Made by a program: the position numbers and the translations under genes. A DNA stretch of 64,000 bases from Paenibacillus harenae (GTDB taxonomy: Bacteria; Bacillota; Bacilli; Paenibacillales; Paenibacillaceae), in NCBI RefSeq assembly GCF_030812415.1, contig NZ_JAUSST010000003.1:1-64000 (forward strand), in the 5' to 3' direction. Positions 45,501 through 52,675 of this stretch are shown here, piece after piece. The notes under the pieces are model-generated. The model did not search any database, was not told where the DNA came from, and saw only the letters and a program-made list of their open reading frames with translations. Every line of letters begins with the position of its first letter. The first letter of the stretch is position 1.

Positions 45501-45561
45501 CGACAATGCGGCTGCACAGCTTCGGAATGCGCTTGAGTCGCTGGAGCAGAAGAACGTTTAA
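39520..45561 (+). CDS. very large secreted polysaccharide-degrading enzyme (lyase-like, multidomain)
   Basis: A 2013-residue exported protein; ATG 39520 follows GAGGAG. Signal peptide about 1-35 (ends AVHA). Residues about 50-900 contain a carbohydrate-binding front and an all-helical toroid-like catalytic region resembling polysaccharide lyases (RGGHQGDWGGYYGALGEALY; GLTRENGYVANYGEAANYLL). Then follow an FN3 domain (about 920-1005), a DUF1349/laminin-like domain (about 1018-1210), an FN3-like unit, and a cell-wall-type repeat (GDVVKVYGTA...STYATVSIPQIG, about 1325-1410). A DNRLRE/CBM96-like domain (about 1412-1602), a second copy of the same repeat (about 1615-1695), a LamG domain (about 1743-1942) and a C-terminal FIVAR-like helix pair complete it. 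Upstream cre box. The exact enzyme class and polymer are not clear. Confidence 0.72.
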   Translation: MITKHFKSVLAVCLSVALMLPVALPLQPKAVHAEPIAAASPYTDKLVFGQTESEQQHQFKGEFTNAIVGALGEPARVSLPRIPEDIQGGEMTFTMKVDPAAQNYFTMKFWGSDESFYKSMVFINGEQVGYRRVGDYQPINMGISKGLPERFYYNTTMLPLVSTHGQDAVQITVRTYSGNFGDKVNAPSRGYYNAYTHTGAHLDVSDETQGDIAEDPVSMVREDLTDEEKQALINGYTQSLVKTFNDYSNRVDASAAGKLSIVRYQDELKFYASALHYDWSPAQTAEAKKAALGRIFKVIDNHVKDYYGNIRLVTRGGHQGDWGGYYGALGEALYIVEQLIKDDAVYGEAAFNAFLDQPFATGTVDGLYSLAGVDWNGGDLSRREAWERVLKANFDFARTRLSYIYNQVVYTYEGAWEAHEGLRLIGSPFFEGRERSHQILLEALGGQPFLGEEVLVGPGGEELDLYHSLFYHDQTARFTEDFLQIVAKGLAKSKLDTSGNVVRRVPYGEHYNGLTEAGLTRENGYVANYGEAANYLLKNFYKTLNHPGDEELNDKILKLALKNMHARGYVRYTSLDDDGKRIMRAEQVTDERNTALPGFYAYGARTSTGMSLQYASLEMEMVHNEQRYSGPEWDEYWRYAKEAVGFAQQQLADHQLFNFTFGTRGTNSAEDYHLADTYKYVSGERADFSRFGGQVTAGAVLPQTDFNYYTEEEIAALDVNPADYEQFAWADVDNMFLSIRDGDLRMFANLNELNKGYSGNGRLHVINDNYDNIVQIATDSKFQYQDYWMRMENIDMIFFEDQITNGADAPQALAGEILPITYQSGVGRTERDNFEADTPYAGYPDLLSARYGKYLMVFNTTRDEHGNKRSFDVKMPADYKGNSTVLDLVSGKQIPVTKTGKVTIPPKSAMVLKLTSDVHIDPLPFTVNFVKAFAGNGYAGITWTTTAGAESYTIKRSETENGTYQVIAAGVTGNYYKDSTVQNGKVYYYKVSAVNDLGAGDDSYRAKVNLTAPVSLIDPGAIWRDDRIGTTTGVATNTGTTIAIEGADGTGLGEGDDLNIYDRDINDSLHFVNQVATGSSSIRAKLDSHSGNASGIMMRDLLQSNTRYIYFGADQDGNLVLQNRTRDSRHAFSEEKKSPMNAKLIGLHADDYPYLKLVRDYDSHYIHAYVSRDGADWIMVEKMFTPFPYAIYSGVAAAEQAQFSEVTVEETARGKLYPYIQRVDNGNGISLSWNKPKHAVSFDLYRTYDKEAGLTNPVFKEGTAELAEGSPWTALVSNATALSFVDPEPGFEDTPGYKVVARYADGTLGEFSDTVYPPAETAQPSVAGIMVSNYLEGLADKVKVTGLAEGDVVKVYGTATDLAVLGTTVAESTYATVSIPQIGEESGILYVTATTPGKMESARTAKSYPGEDGLINLKAEKDATLRFNTTAPGGDPQLVILSNGPDEGAKRFGIVTFNNVPDFEDANIESVTLRMYRNNGRTATLRAQHMEWDNWKEPGAGGTLGAELKSEYFNGSWEAATDFLAGPSASAVVKPESAYAMHAINGSWTLDVTEIVKANVGNRATFLLSVPSGEVNPVTKEYISGNSSPGQYGPELIIKYKSDNITVPPSETSIKVTNDSEATADTVEVSGYEAGTVVKVYRTASDTDALGSTVIESTYGTVSIPQIGASPGTLYVSATAPFKLESEKTAKTYIGESLSYTKGSYYTYQKEVERIESEMNQPGANKELLAAELKQAEGLLVLVPLSLYSFDGHADNTFGSTHATVNGTSAYVEGKFGQSIDLNGTGSVTLPSAHALSTSDAVTVATWVNWKGGNAWQRIFDFGNNTNQYMFLTPSSGGSNTLRFAIKNSGTEQLVQTAKLPVGEWVHVAVTLGGGSAKLYVGGELKATNSNVTIKPSDFKPGVNYIGKSQWPDPLFNGMIDEFRTYDHVLSAEEIQAAMNNTAKQWIDSSLVHILLEEAAALDAALYTESSWQALEAAVAEANALPADAAQETIDNAAAQLRNALESLEQKNV

Positions 45562-45567
45562 AAGCAA

Positions 45568-45588
45568 AAGCCCCGGGGCACGGGGCTT
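45568..45588 (+). terminator. hairpin after the large enzyme gene
   Basis: AAGCCCC, 7-nt loop, GGGGCTT. Confidence 0.6.
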
Positions 45589-45601
45589 AGTCATCAATCT
45601 T

Positions 45602-45640
45602 AGCGAGTGTATGTTAAATCATACGCTCGCTGTTTTTTTT
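45602..45640 (+). terminator. strong rho-independent terminator
   Basis: AGCGAGTGTAT, loop, ATACGCTCGCT, then eight T. Confidence 0.85.
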
Positions 45641-45658
45641 ATAAAGGAGATCATTGGA

Positions 45659-45895
45659 GTGTTTGGGAAATCGATTCCAAAAGAAAATCTGGACTATATA
45701 TCAATTCCTTTGCATAAATCTGATGGCAAAACTGTAATCGGTGAATTTAGACTTGGGACGATCGGCTGCCTAGTTGTTGAGTTAACTGGCAGTTTAGTAA
45801 AAGAAGCAAGTCAATCAGAAGAGACTTTAATGGACATTAATCCAAAAATTGGTTACAATTATAGCGGATTGGTTATCAAAGAGATAAAACGGTGA
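45659..45895 (+). CDS. chimeric small frame containing a repeat end
   Basis: GTG 45659, 10 nt after AAAGGAG, encodes 78 residues (VFGKSIPKENLDYISIPLHK; LMDINPKIGYNYSGLVIKEI). The middle (LGTIGCLVVELTGSLVK) is encoded by the hairpin arm and right unit of a CTAACGGG repeat (about 45757-45797). The repeat seems to have entered an older gene while leaving the frame open. Function unknown. Confidence 0.4.
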   Translation: MFGKSIPKENLDYISIPLHKSDGKTVIGEFRLGTIGCLVVELTGSLVKEASQSEETLMDINPKIGYNYSGLVIKEIKR

Positions 45896-45943
45896 TTGTC
45901 CGAAAAATCTGTTTACAAAAAAAAGAAAGAAGGTTGATTCCAC

Positions 45944-46615
45944 ATGATAGGAACGGAGAGTAAAAAACAAGAAATTTTAAAAGCTTACCAGTTCAGACAT
46001 GCTTGCAAGTCATTTGATTCCAACAAAAAGATTTCGGATGAAGATTTTCACTTTATTTTGGAGACAGGAAGATTGTCTCCGAGTTCATTTGGCTTCGAGC
46101 CGTGGAAGTTTGTCGTGATCCAGGATGCTTCCCTTCGCGATAAATTAAAACCGGTATCTGGCGGTGCCCAGGGACAACTGCCCACAGCCAGCCATGTTGT
46201 AGTTATATTGGCCAGAAAAAAAGAAGGCTTAAGGCATGATTCGGATCACGTAATCAAAATGATGAAAGACATTCATCATATGCCTGAAGAAGTTGTGCAA
46301 GGTTTTTCCGATTTCTATAAATCCTTTGTTGAAACCGAACTCGAAGATAATGACCGTCTCATTTTTGAATGGGCAAGCAAACAAACATATATAGCATTGG
46401 GAAACATGATGACAACCGCGGCTCAAATCGGTATTGATTCCTGCCCGATCGAAGGTTTTGATAAAAAGCAGGTGACTGCTATTTTACAAAATGAGGGTAT
46501 CATTAACGGTGACGATTTCGGTGTAGCCTGTATGGTCGCTTTCGGATATCGTCAAGAGGATCCTAAACGTCCAAAAACAAGACAAAATCTCGATGAGATT
46601 GTTGAGTGGCGATAA
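45944..46615 (+). CDS. nitroreductase-family oxidoreductase
   Basis: A 223-residue FMN-dependent NfsB-type protein: QFRHACKSFDSNKKIS with the FMN-binding R-x-S-like start, ETGRLSPSSFGFEPWKFVVI, and the C-terminal DSCPIEGFDKK and VACMVAFGYRQEDPKRPKTR. These are the usual cofactor contacts. AAGAAGG lies before the ATG. It reduces quinones or nitro compounds with NAD(P)H, by family. Single gene. Confidence 0.88.
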   Translation: MIGTESKKQEILKAYQFRHACKSFDSNKKISDEDFHFILETGRLSPSSFGFEPWKFVVIQDASLRDKLKPVSGGAQGQLPTASHVVVILARKKEGLRHDSDHVIKMMKDIHHMPEEVVQGFSDFYKSFVETELEDNDRLIFEWASKQTYIALGNMMTTAAQIGIDSCPIEGFDKKQVTAILQNEGIINGDDFGVACMVAFGYRQEDPKRPKTRQNLDEIVEWR

Positions 46616-46663
46616 AATTAACATGATAATTCTCAGCATCAGGTGACATAGTTCGTTAACAGG

Positions 46664-46745
46664 TGCTTAAGCTCCCTCGGTACGATAGTTGAATGCAAAG
46701 CGACGGCAACCGGTCTGAGGGATCGGTTGCTTTTTTCATTCAACT
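46664..46745. repeat. CTAACGGG repeat, degenerate copy with terminator
   Basis: Left unit degenerated (CTCCCTCGGTACGATAG), hairpin GCAACCG/CGGTTGC with six T (46706-46736), right end TTCAACTA. Shows how a family hairpin can work as a terminator, here for the nitroreductase gene. Confidence 0.65.
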
Positions 46746-46794
46746 ACCATGAAAGAACGGATTAACTTTCATGCGTCCTGCCAACCAAATGCAA

Positions 46795-46817
46795 GGCCGC
46801 GGGGCGATCCCGCGGCC
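46795..46817 (-). terminator. terminator of RCC1 copy 2
   Basis: GGCCGCGGG and CCCGCGGCC; counterpart of the element at 15769-15791. Confidence 0.7.
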
Positions 46818-46850
46818 GGCCATTAAGTTTCCGTAAACATAGCGATATCT

Positions 46851-49748
46851 TCAGTGATTGTCATATTTGATGCTCACATAGACGAAAACTTTCTTATCCG
46901 GACTATAATCTTGGTCCGTATGTCCTTTAACCCTCCACTCCGCTGTATAACCTCCGGGTACCTCGGCAGCACTGTACTCGGTACCATCCGGGAGCTTCGT
47001 CGTATCTTCCGGCAATCGGTTACCTTCGCCCACGGCCTCCAGACTAAGGTCATAATCTTCCCCTTCCGGGGAAATCATGGAGACCTTAACGACTCCATGG
47101 AAACCTTCGGGGGGGCTCCAAGATCCGCTCAACTCTTGTCCTGAGGACGAAATGTACCCGTAATATAACGAATACTCATAATTGGATCCGTCGGCTTGAT
47201 AAGTTTTGGAATCGGAAAGCTGGAGTTTGTTCGGATCAACCTGATACAATGAACTGCCGTCAATCCGGTACCAAACGCCATCCCGGTACTGCAACTCCCC
47301 CGGACCGTTGAAGGAATACAAGAGTTTGCCTTCTTGGGCGGAATAAAGGTAAGTTGTGTCTTTAAAGGTGTACGCTACCGTGCCGTCCGATCCCAACTGC
47401 TTGATGGAGAGCGGAACGCCGGTCAACTGCCACCATTTAGGGGCTGTATAAGCTTGTTTTGTCTCGCCTTCCGGCGACCGGACTCTTACGGTCCAACGCT
47501 CTATTTCCTTGTTATATTCCTTATAGGCAATCCATCCGTTATTAATCTGATACGATGTTCTCGGGTCGGTCGAATAATAATCCGCATTATCGATAGGGTT
47601 CAAGGCTATCGAGGTAACCTGGCCATCGGCGCTGCGAACTTGAAGCGACCACTTAGAATAACCTTCATATTCCGTGTATGCGTTGTAGAGTATGTTTTTT
47701 CCGTCCGTCAAAGGCCCGTTGTAAGTATTAGGGTATTCGAGCGAAGGCGGATTAAACGTCGTGAACGTATCGTCGGGGAGGTGGCGGCGAATGCCGTTAT
47801 TGAACTCATACACTACCGTTCCGTCAGCCGACAGATCAAATGAGTTCCTATTTTTAAAACTCGAGTTCAGCAGGTAACGGGACTCTCTCGTCTTTACATT
47901 CACAACGATGTGGCCAAATACCGCAAAATTCCCTTTTACTTCGTACGGTCTCGCCGTGTCCAATGTGTCCCAACTATTTTGAACCGCGCCGTCCTGCCAG
48001 TAATGAGTCCCAGTGCCGGATATGGAATACACAACGCCGTCAGCGGATAGCTTCGCAGTTCTAATGGTAAGATTGGACCCGTTGGCATCGTAAACTTTTG
48101 TTTGGCTATTATCAGTACGGTTGTACAGCCAGAGCACTTTATCGCCGGTCTCTTTCCAAATGATACGACTTTGGTCAAAGTCTAGAATGGTTCCGTTAAA
48201 CCGGTAAAGCAGCGTTTCTGCTTCTGGTATCGGAATATTTGCAGCAGTAGTGACCGTCTCTTCTTGTTTCACACTTTGGTTGCCATCGGCATCGACGGCG
48301 ATCAGTGAAATGAGGTAAGACGAATTTGGAGACAGCCCCTTCACTTCATAGCTGTTCACGTCCCCGTTCAGAGTAATCAGCAGCTTGTTGTCTTGGTATA
48401 CCAAGTACTTGTCTATACCCGTTTCATCCGTGGCATGCTGCCAATTCAGCCGTACGCTGTTATAGGTTACATCGGTAACCGTCAGCACATCGTACTCAGG
48501 CCACTGTGGCGCTTCAGGATTGGCAACTTGTACGGGAGTATAACGGTTTGTCGTGGTTCCATCGCCGAGTTGGCCTAAATAGTTATTCCCCCACGCCCAA
48601 ACGGTTCTGTCGCTTTTCACCGCCAAACTATGCGAACCATCACTCGTCGCGATGGCGGACACCGAATCGAGCTCGGATACTTGAATGGGGGAAGAACTGC
48701 CGGTCGTGCTTCCATCGCCGAGTTCGCCAGAAAAATTATCTCCCCACGCCCAGACGGTTCCATCGCTTTTCACCGCCAAAGTATGCGAAGAGCCCGCAGC
48801 GATGGCGGTCACCGAACCGAGATTGGTTACCTGAACGGGAGTATAACGGGTTGTTGTGCTTGCATCGCCCAGTTGGCCAGAACTATTCGATCCCCACGCC
48901 CAGACGGTTCCGTTGCTGTTGAGTGCCAAACTATGCGAATAACCCGCCGCGATAGCGGATACCGAATCGAGACCCTGTACTTGAACAGGAGTATGACGGT
49001 AGGTGGTTGTGTAGGGTCCATCGTTGAAGGTTAAGCCGCCGGGCACCCCATGTTGGCCTGAGTCATTGTTACCCCACGCCCAGACGGTTCCGTCGCTTTT
49101 AAGCGCCAAACTATGGAGATGACCCGCTGCAACGTCGACCACCGAACCGAGACCCTGTACTTGCACGGGGGAAGAACTACCGTTCATGCTTCCTTCGCCC
49201 ACTGCAGCATCGTGGATATTCCACCTCCCATCGCCCAGTACACCGTGGATATTCCACCCCCACGCCCATACCGTTCCATCGCTTTTTACCGCCAAATTAT
49301 GATAATGCCCTGAAGCAATGGCGACCACGGAGCTTAGAGTGGTTACCTGAACGGGAATATTACGGTAGGGCACGCTTGAATCGCCCCGTTGACCATTCCA
49401 ATTCCCTCCCCACGCCCAGACGGTTCCGTCACTTTTGAGTGCCATACTAAACCCGCTACCCGCAGAGATGGCGACAACCGAATCGAGACCCTGCACTTGA
49501 ACTGGAGTATAACGATCTATCGTAGTTCCATCGCCCAGTTGGCCATATTCATTGTTTCCCCACGCCCATACCGTTCCGTCCTGTTTTAGATCGAGAGTAT
49601 GATCCGTTCCTCCTGCAACCATCGTTACACCCGAATTCAAGCTCTCTGCTGCTACCGCGGAACCGGCCTCGGCGGCTGCTGCCTGAAAGGGTACAAGCAG
49701 CGTCAGCGACAGAAAGGCACAAACTAAAAGCAAAAACCGTCGTTTCAT
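46851..49748 (-). CDS. secreted RCC1-repeat/FN3 surface protein, copy 2 (with extra propeller)
   Basis: A 965-residue exported paralogue of the protein at 13006-14874. Signal peptide ends PFQAAAAEA. Seven RCC1 repeats (TVWAWGNNEYGQLGDG and variants) cover about residues 38-415; two are expanded by loops. An FN3 domain (about 425-510) follows, nearly identical to that of copy 1. Between it and the shared C-terminal module (about 850-965) lies an extra region of about 330 residues that looks like a TolB/DPP-type propeller (VYSISGTGTHYWQDG; WKLQVRSADGQ-like units with periodic WxxxVRS). Start 49748 follows GGGAGTG. Flanking DNA is shared with copy 1, so the pair arose by duplication; one copy then gained or lost the second propeller. 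Confidence 0.82.
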   Translation of the reverse strand: MKRRFLLLVCAFLSLTLLVPFQAAAAEAGSAVAAESLNSGVTMVAGGTDHTLDLKQDGTVWAWGNNEYGQLGDGTTIDRYTPVQVQGLDSVVAISAGSGFSMALKSDGTVWAWGGNWNGQRGDSSVPYRNIPVQVTTLSSVVAIASGHYHNLAVKSDGTVWAWGWNIHGVLGDGRWNIHDAAVGEGSMNGSSSPVQVQGLGSVVDVAAGHLHSLALKSDGTVWAWGNNDSGQHGVPGGLTFNDGPYTTTYRHTPVQVQGLDSVSAIAAGYSHSLALNSNGTVWAWGSNSSGQLGDASTTTRYTPVQVTNLGSVTAIAAGSSHTLAVKSDGTVWAWGDNFSGELGDGSTTGSSSPIQVSELDSVSAIATSDGSHSLAVKSDRTVWAWGNNYLGQLGDGTTTNRYTPVQVANPEAPQWPEYDVLTVTDVTYNSVRLNWQHATDETGIDKYLVYQDNKLLITLNGDVNSYEVKGLSPNSSYLISLIAVDADGNQSVKQEETVTTAANIPIPEAETLLYRFNGTILDFDQSRIIWKETGDKVLWLYNRTDNSQTKVYDANGSNLTIRTAKLSADGVVYSISGTGTHYWQDGAVQNSWDTLDTARPYEVKGNFAVFGHIVVNVKTRESRYLLNSSFKNRNSFDLSADGTVVYEFNNGIRRHLPDDTFTTFNPPSLEYPNTYNGPLTDGKNILYNAYTEYEGYSKWSLQVRSADGQVTSIALNPIDNADYYSTDPRTSYQINNGWIAYKEYNKEIERWTVRVRSPEGETKQAYTAPKWWQLTGVPLSIKQLGSDGTVAYTFKDTTYLYSAQEGKLLYSFNGPGELQYRDGVWYRIDGSSLYQVDPNKLQLSDSKTYQADGSNYEYSLYYGYISSSGQELSGSWSPPEGFHGVVKVSMISPEGEDYDLSLEAVGEGNRLPEDTTKLPDGTEYSAAEVPGGYTAEWRVKGHTDQDYSPDKKVFVYVSIKYDNH

Positions 49749-49799
49749 CAATCTTCACTCCCATCTTTAATCTACCTTAAATCTACCATATTACGGAAA

Positions 49800-49982
49800 T
49801 CTATTGATCTGCCCGTTGCACTATACAAATCTGGATCATTTGTCATAACACAGGGTAAAGATAAAAGACTAAAGATCGTCCCAACAGCACTTTATTATGA
49901 ATTTATTGTCAATAATTTTGGACGCATGGAAATTGGCAGTCTTGAAAATAGCTTAGAAGCGCGTATCCAACATCGGGACTAG
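49800..49982 (+). repeat. RCC1-gene upstream repeat, copy 2, with protein-like frame
   Basis: Matches 14930-15085. Frame in the plus direction: SIDLPVALYKSGSFVITQGK, then LKIVPTALYYEFIVNNFGRM and EIGSLENSLEARIQHRD, stop at 49980-49982. Most differences from copy 1 keep the frame open. Confidence 0.5.
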
Positions 49983-50100
49983 GGTATGGATATTCTTTTA
50001 CAACGAGCCAGGTTTATGGTTCTCGGGAGGGATGCGCTTGTCTTTGATAAATATTAAGATAATTAGAGACATTTATTGTAAATGAAAGTGAGATGTTGTT

Positions 50101-51444
50101 ATGAAGCGTATGTTGTCAGTGCTTATGGTGCTTCTCTTGCTGCTCTTCAACGTAGGGACCGTATCTGCAGTGCCTGCGAATGAAGGTGCGAAAAACTCTT
50201 ATGACCTTGCTTTGCAAGCATTAAAAGGAAAAGACAGCGTAACCGATTTGTATGTCAAGATTACTCCTAAATCAAATGATAATATCCCCCCGGACATACT
50301 CAAGAAAATCCAGCTTAAGTCCTACGATTTGGAAGGAAAACTCATCTACACCAAGAATCTTTTCAACGTTGCCGCTTCCCCGGAACTAACCGACATAAAG
50401 CTCAATGATGTTGAAAGATACCAATCGTTAGAAACAAGGATTCATGTACAAAACGATCAGACAGCGGACGAGGAAGTGTTAAGCGGAAAAACAAACGTCC
50501 TGCTCAAACCGGACCTTGTTATCGCTGAAGTGCAAGCGCCTGATAAAGTCAAAGTAAATGAGCCATTCTCCGTAACAGCGAATATTAAAGAACTGAACGG
50601 AGATGCCGGCGCTGCTGCAAACGTGCAGATCCTTGATGGTTCCAATGTGCTCAATACGTCAGAGAAGTTAGCGGTGAATGCAGGAGGACAAGAACAAGCC
50701 TCTTTTATGCTCACTCTTGCCAAGGCCGGAACATATTCGCTTAAAGTGAACATTACCGGAGCGGAACCGGGAGATTATGACGATTCCAACAATGATTTGA
50801 CCTTTACTGTTGAAGCCGTTGAAAATATCAAAACCGTGGAGTACCGTTCTCATTACGATTACACATCCGATTATGAAATCAACTGGAAAAACGAAAACGG
50901 CGAATCTCATCAAAAAGGCTCTTCGGAAACGTTCGGCGTATATTCCTTTACCCCTGATCGAATCAACCCGGAAGAAGTAAAACTGACGCTGACCAGCGAA
51001 ACGGGCAAGAAAAAGACAGCAAACGTGACTTTGTCTTATGAGGAGACAAGGGACGGTTACATCTATTGGTCCGGATCTGATCCATCGACGAGTACGTCGG
51101 TGCGGGCTTATCAAAATTCAAAGGGTACCCATGTGGAAGTCGTTCAATTTATTGACCATATATCCAGTTGGGAAACGGAATCCGGGAATTACAAAGCGAT
51201 CAGCGATGAATATTTAGGAGCAAAACAAACGGTTTCAGTCCATTTCGATATTTTATCGGATAATGGTACCACTTACGGCAATAGCTATTCCATCGCTTTG
51301 ACGCCGTTTTACAACGCTTGGGATTATGTCGATCCCCGGGAGCCGGGCAATGCAACGCGGAATTGGGGGCTATACAACAGTTACTCCGGTTTATGCGAAG
51401 GAGTGCCGGCAGCCGATACCCCACCTGTTTTAACCGTTCAATAA
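50101..51444 (+). CDS. secreted CARDB-domain protein
   Basis: A 447-residue exported protein with signal peptide (LMVLLLLLFNVGTVSAVP). An N-terminal Ig-like part is followed by a CARDB domain at about residues 135-238 (PDLVIAEVQAPDKVKVNEPF; DYDDSNNDLTFTVEA). The C-terminal 200 residues form an unassigned beta-rich domain with many aromatic residues (VEYRSHYDYTSDYEINWKNE; GNATRNWGLYNSYSGLCEG). CARDB domains act as spacers or adhesion modules at the cell surface. Weak ribosome binding site. A strong bidirectional terminator follows. Confidence 0.72.
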   Translation: MKRMLSVLMVLLLLLFNVGTVSAVPANEGAKNSYDLALQALKGKDSVTDLYVKITPKSNDNIPPDILKKIQLKSYDLEGKLIYTKNLFNVAASPELTDIKLNDVERYQSLETRIHVQNDQTADEEVLSGKTNVLLKPDLVIAEVQAPDKVKVNEPFSVTANIKELNGDAGAAANVQILDGSNVLNTSEKLAVNAGGQEQASFMLTLAKAGTYSLKVNITGAEPGDYDDSNNDLTFTVEAVENIKTVEYRSHYDYTSDYEINWKNENGESHQKGSSETFGVYSFTPDRINPEEVKLTLTSETGKKKTANVTLSYEETRDGYIYWSGSDPSTSTSVRAYQNSKGTHVEVVQFIDHISSWETESGNYKAISDEYLGAKQTVSVHFDILSDNGTTYGNSYSIALTPFYNAWDYVDPREPGNATRNWGLYNSYSGLCEGVPAADTPPVLTVQ

Positions 51445-51447
51445 TCG

Positions 51448-51503
51448 AAAAAGCTGTATGGCAGAACGGGAGTATGCTCCCAGATGCCATACAGCTTTTT
51501 TTT
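51448..51503. terminator. bidirectional terminator
   Basis: AAAAAGCTGTATGGCA and TGCCATACAGCTTTTT, perfect 16-bp stem. Serves both the CARDB gene (+) and the hydrolase gene (-). Confidence 0.9.
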
Positions 51504-51513
51504 GGAACGAATT

Positions 51514-52530
51514 TCAAATAATTTTAAGCGCCAACAAGCGTTTTAGGTTGTCATCAATAAATTTATTATCGGCACTGTTGATTCCGCGACCGGCTAAATG
51601 GCCCCAGATTGACTTGATAGGATTCAAAACAGCATTAGGTATAAGCTTAGCCTCGTATTCGTTATCGTCCGCCGTGCAGAAGAGATCCGTGCTCCCTGGC
51701 ATGACGCAGGCAAGCGCTTTAATGCTTTTGAGCGCCTCATCGAAATCTCCGTTATAGGAGGGGTTTGCACTAATATCTGCAAATTGGCCCGTCCATAACA
51801 TGGCCAGGACATTGTGCGGATCCATCTTCATAAAGCTATCTTCCCAGACGCCAGCCACAAAATCTGCCAATGAGTCATATCCCAGCTCACGATAAAGTTC
51901 CTCTCTGTAGAACGCCTGCGATAGGCCCCATCCCGCATAGACACGGCCAACGGCGCGCATGTCTGCAGAAGTCAACTGGTTTAGTTTACTTGAATCGAAG
52001 TGGGCCGCAGCCATGAGCGGAGCTTTCATTCCTTCTAGGACCACATACGTTTGGGGCCAAGTTCTTGCAACTCCGGCAAAAGGTGCAATTCGTTCTACCA
52101 TGTCTGGATAACTTGCCCCCCATTGGAATGATTGAATGCCTCCCATTGACCATCCAACTACCAGAGCGATCTTTTGAATGCCGAATTTTTCGGTCACCAG
52201 CCGATGCTGTAATCTAACGTTGTCATAGATGGTTACCTGCGGAAAATTAGCCCTGTCGAATGGAGGTGGCGTGTTACTGGGAGACGAAGATAATCCGTTT
52301 CCCAGCAGATTTGGAACGATAATGAAATATTTTTGCGGATCTAGTGCCATGCCGTTTCCAATCAACCATTCGTTCTGAACATGCCGGTCGCCAAAAGCAG
52401 TTGGATAGACGATGACATTATCTTTCTTTTCATTCAATTTTCCATAAGTCTTATAAGCAAGAAAAACGCTCGGTAACGTCACTCCTGATTGCAAGGTTAC
52501 GTCACCCAAATCAAAAATCTCATAATCCAT
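51514..52530 (-). CDS. MetX-like alpha/beta hydrolase (homoserine acetyltransferase family)
   Basis: A 338-residue alpha/beta hydrolase: VFLAYKTYGKLNEKKDNVIV at the start, NLLGNGLSSSPSNT, the nucleophile elbow VVGWSMGGIQSFQW (Ser near 132), an acid region PGSTDLFCTADDNEYE and a final IWGHLAGRG histidine. The length and the strands match homoserine O-acetyltransferase relatives that are not methionine enzymes. Start 52530 follows AAGGGAG; a longer frame begins at 52566 inside a palindrome. Divergent from a LysR gene that probably controls it. Confidence 0.82.
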   Translation of the reverse strand: MDYEIFDLGDVTLQSGVTLPSVFLAYKTYGKLNEKKDNVIVYPTAFGDRHVQNEWLIGNGMALDPQKYFIIVPNLLGNGLSSSPSNTPPPFDRANFPQVTIYDNVRLQHRLVTEKFGIQKIALVVGWSMGGIQSFQWGASYPDMVERIAPFAGVARTWPQTYVVLEGMKAPLMAAAHFDSSKLNQLTSADMRAVGRVYAGWGLSQAFYREELYRELGYDSLADFVAGVWEDSFMKMDPHNVLAMLWTGQFADISANPSYNGDFDEALKSIKALACVMPGSTDLFCTADDNEYEAKLIPNAVLNPIKSIWGHLAGRGINSADNKFIDDNLKRLLALKII

Positions 52531-52561
52531 CGTATTGTTTGCTCCCTTCAAAATGAAACCA

Positions 52562-52578
52562 TACATTTAAAATGTATT
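52562..52578. promoter_or_regulatory. 17-bp perfect palindrome
   Basis: ATACATTT A AAATGTAT between the divergent hydrolase and LysR genes, close to the hydrolase promoter; candidate regulator site. Confidence 0.55.
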
Positions 52579-52589
52579 TCTTGTTGCTA

Positions 52590-52608
52590 GTATAGATCTG
52601 TGATACTT
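52590..52608. promoter_or_regulatory. LysR-type dyad
   Basis: AGTAT, 9 bp, ATACT; length and AT-rich arms fit a T-N11-A-type LysR site in the shared control region. Confidence 0.5.
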
Positions 52609-52675
52609 TCAATAAAAGTGAATGAATTTCAAAGCAGTATTCAATATTTTTGAACGTAAAAAGGGGGATAGTAGG

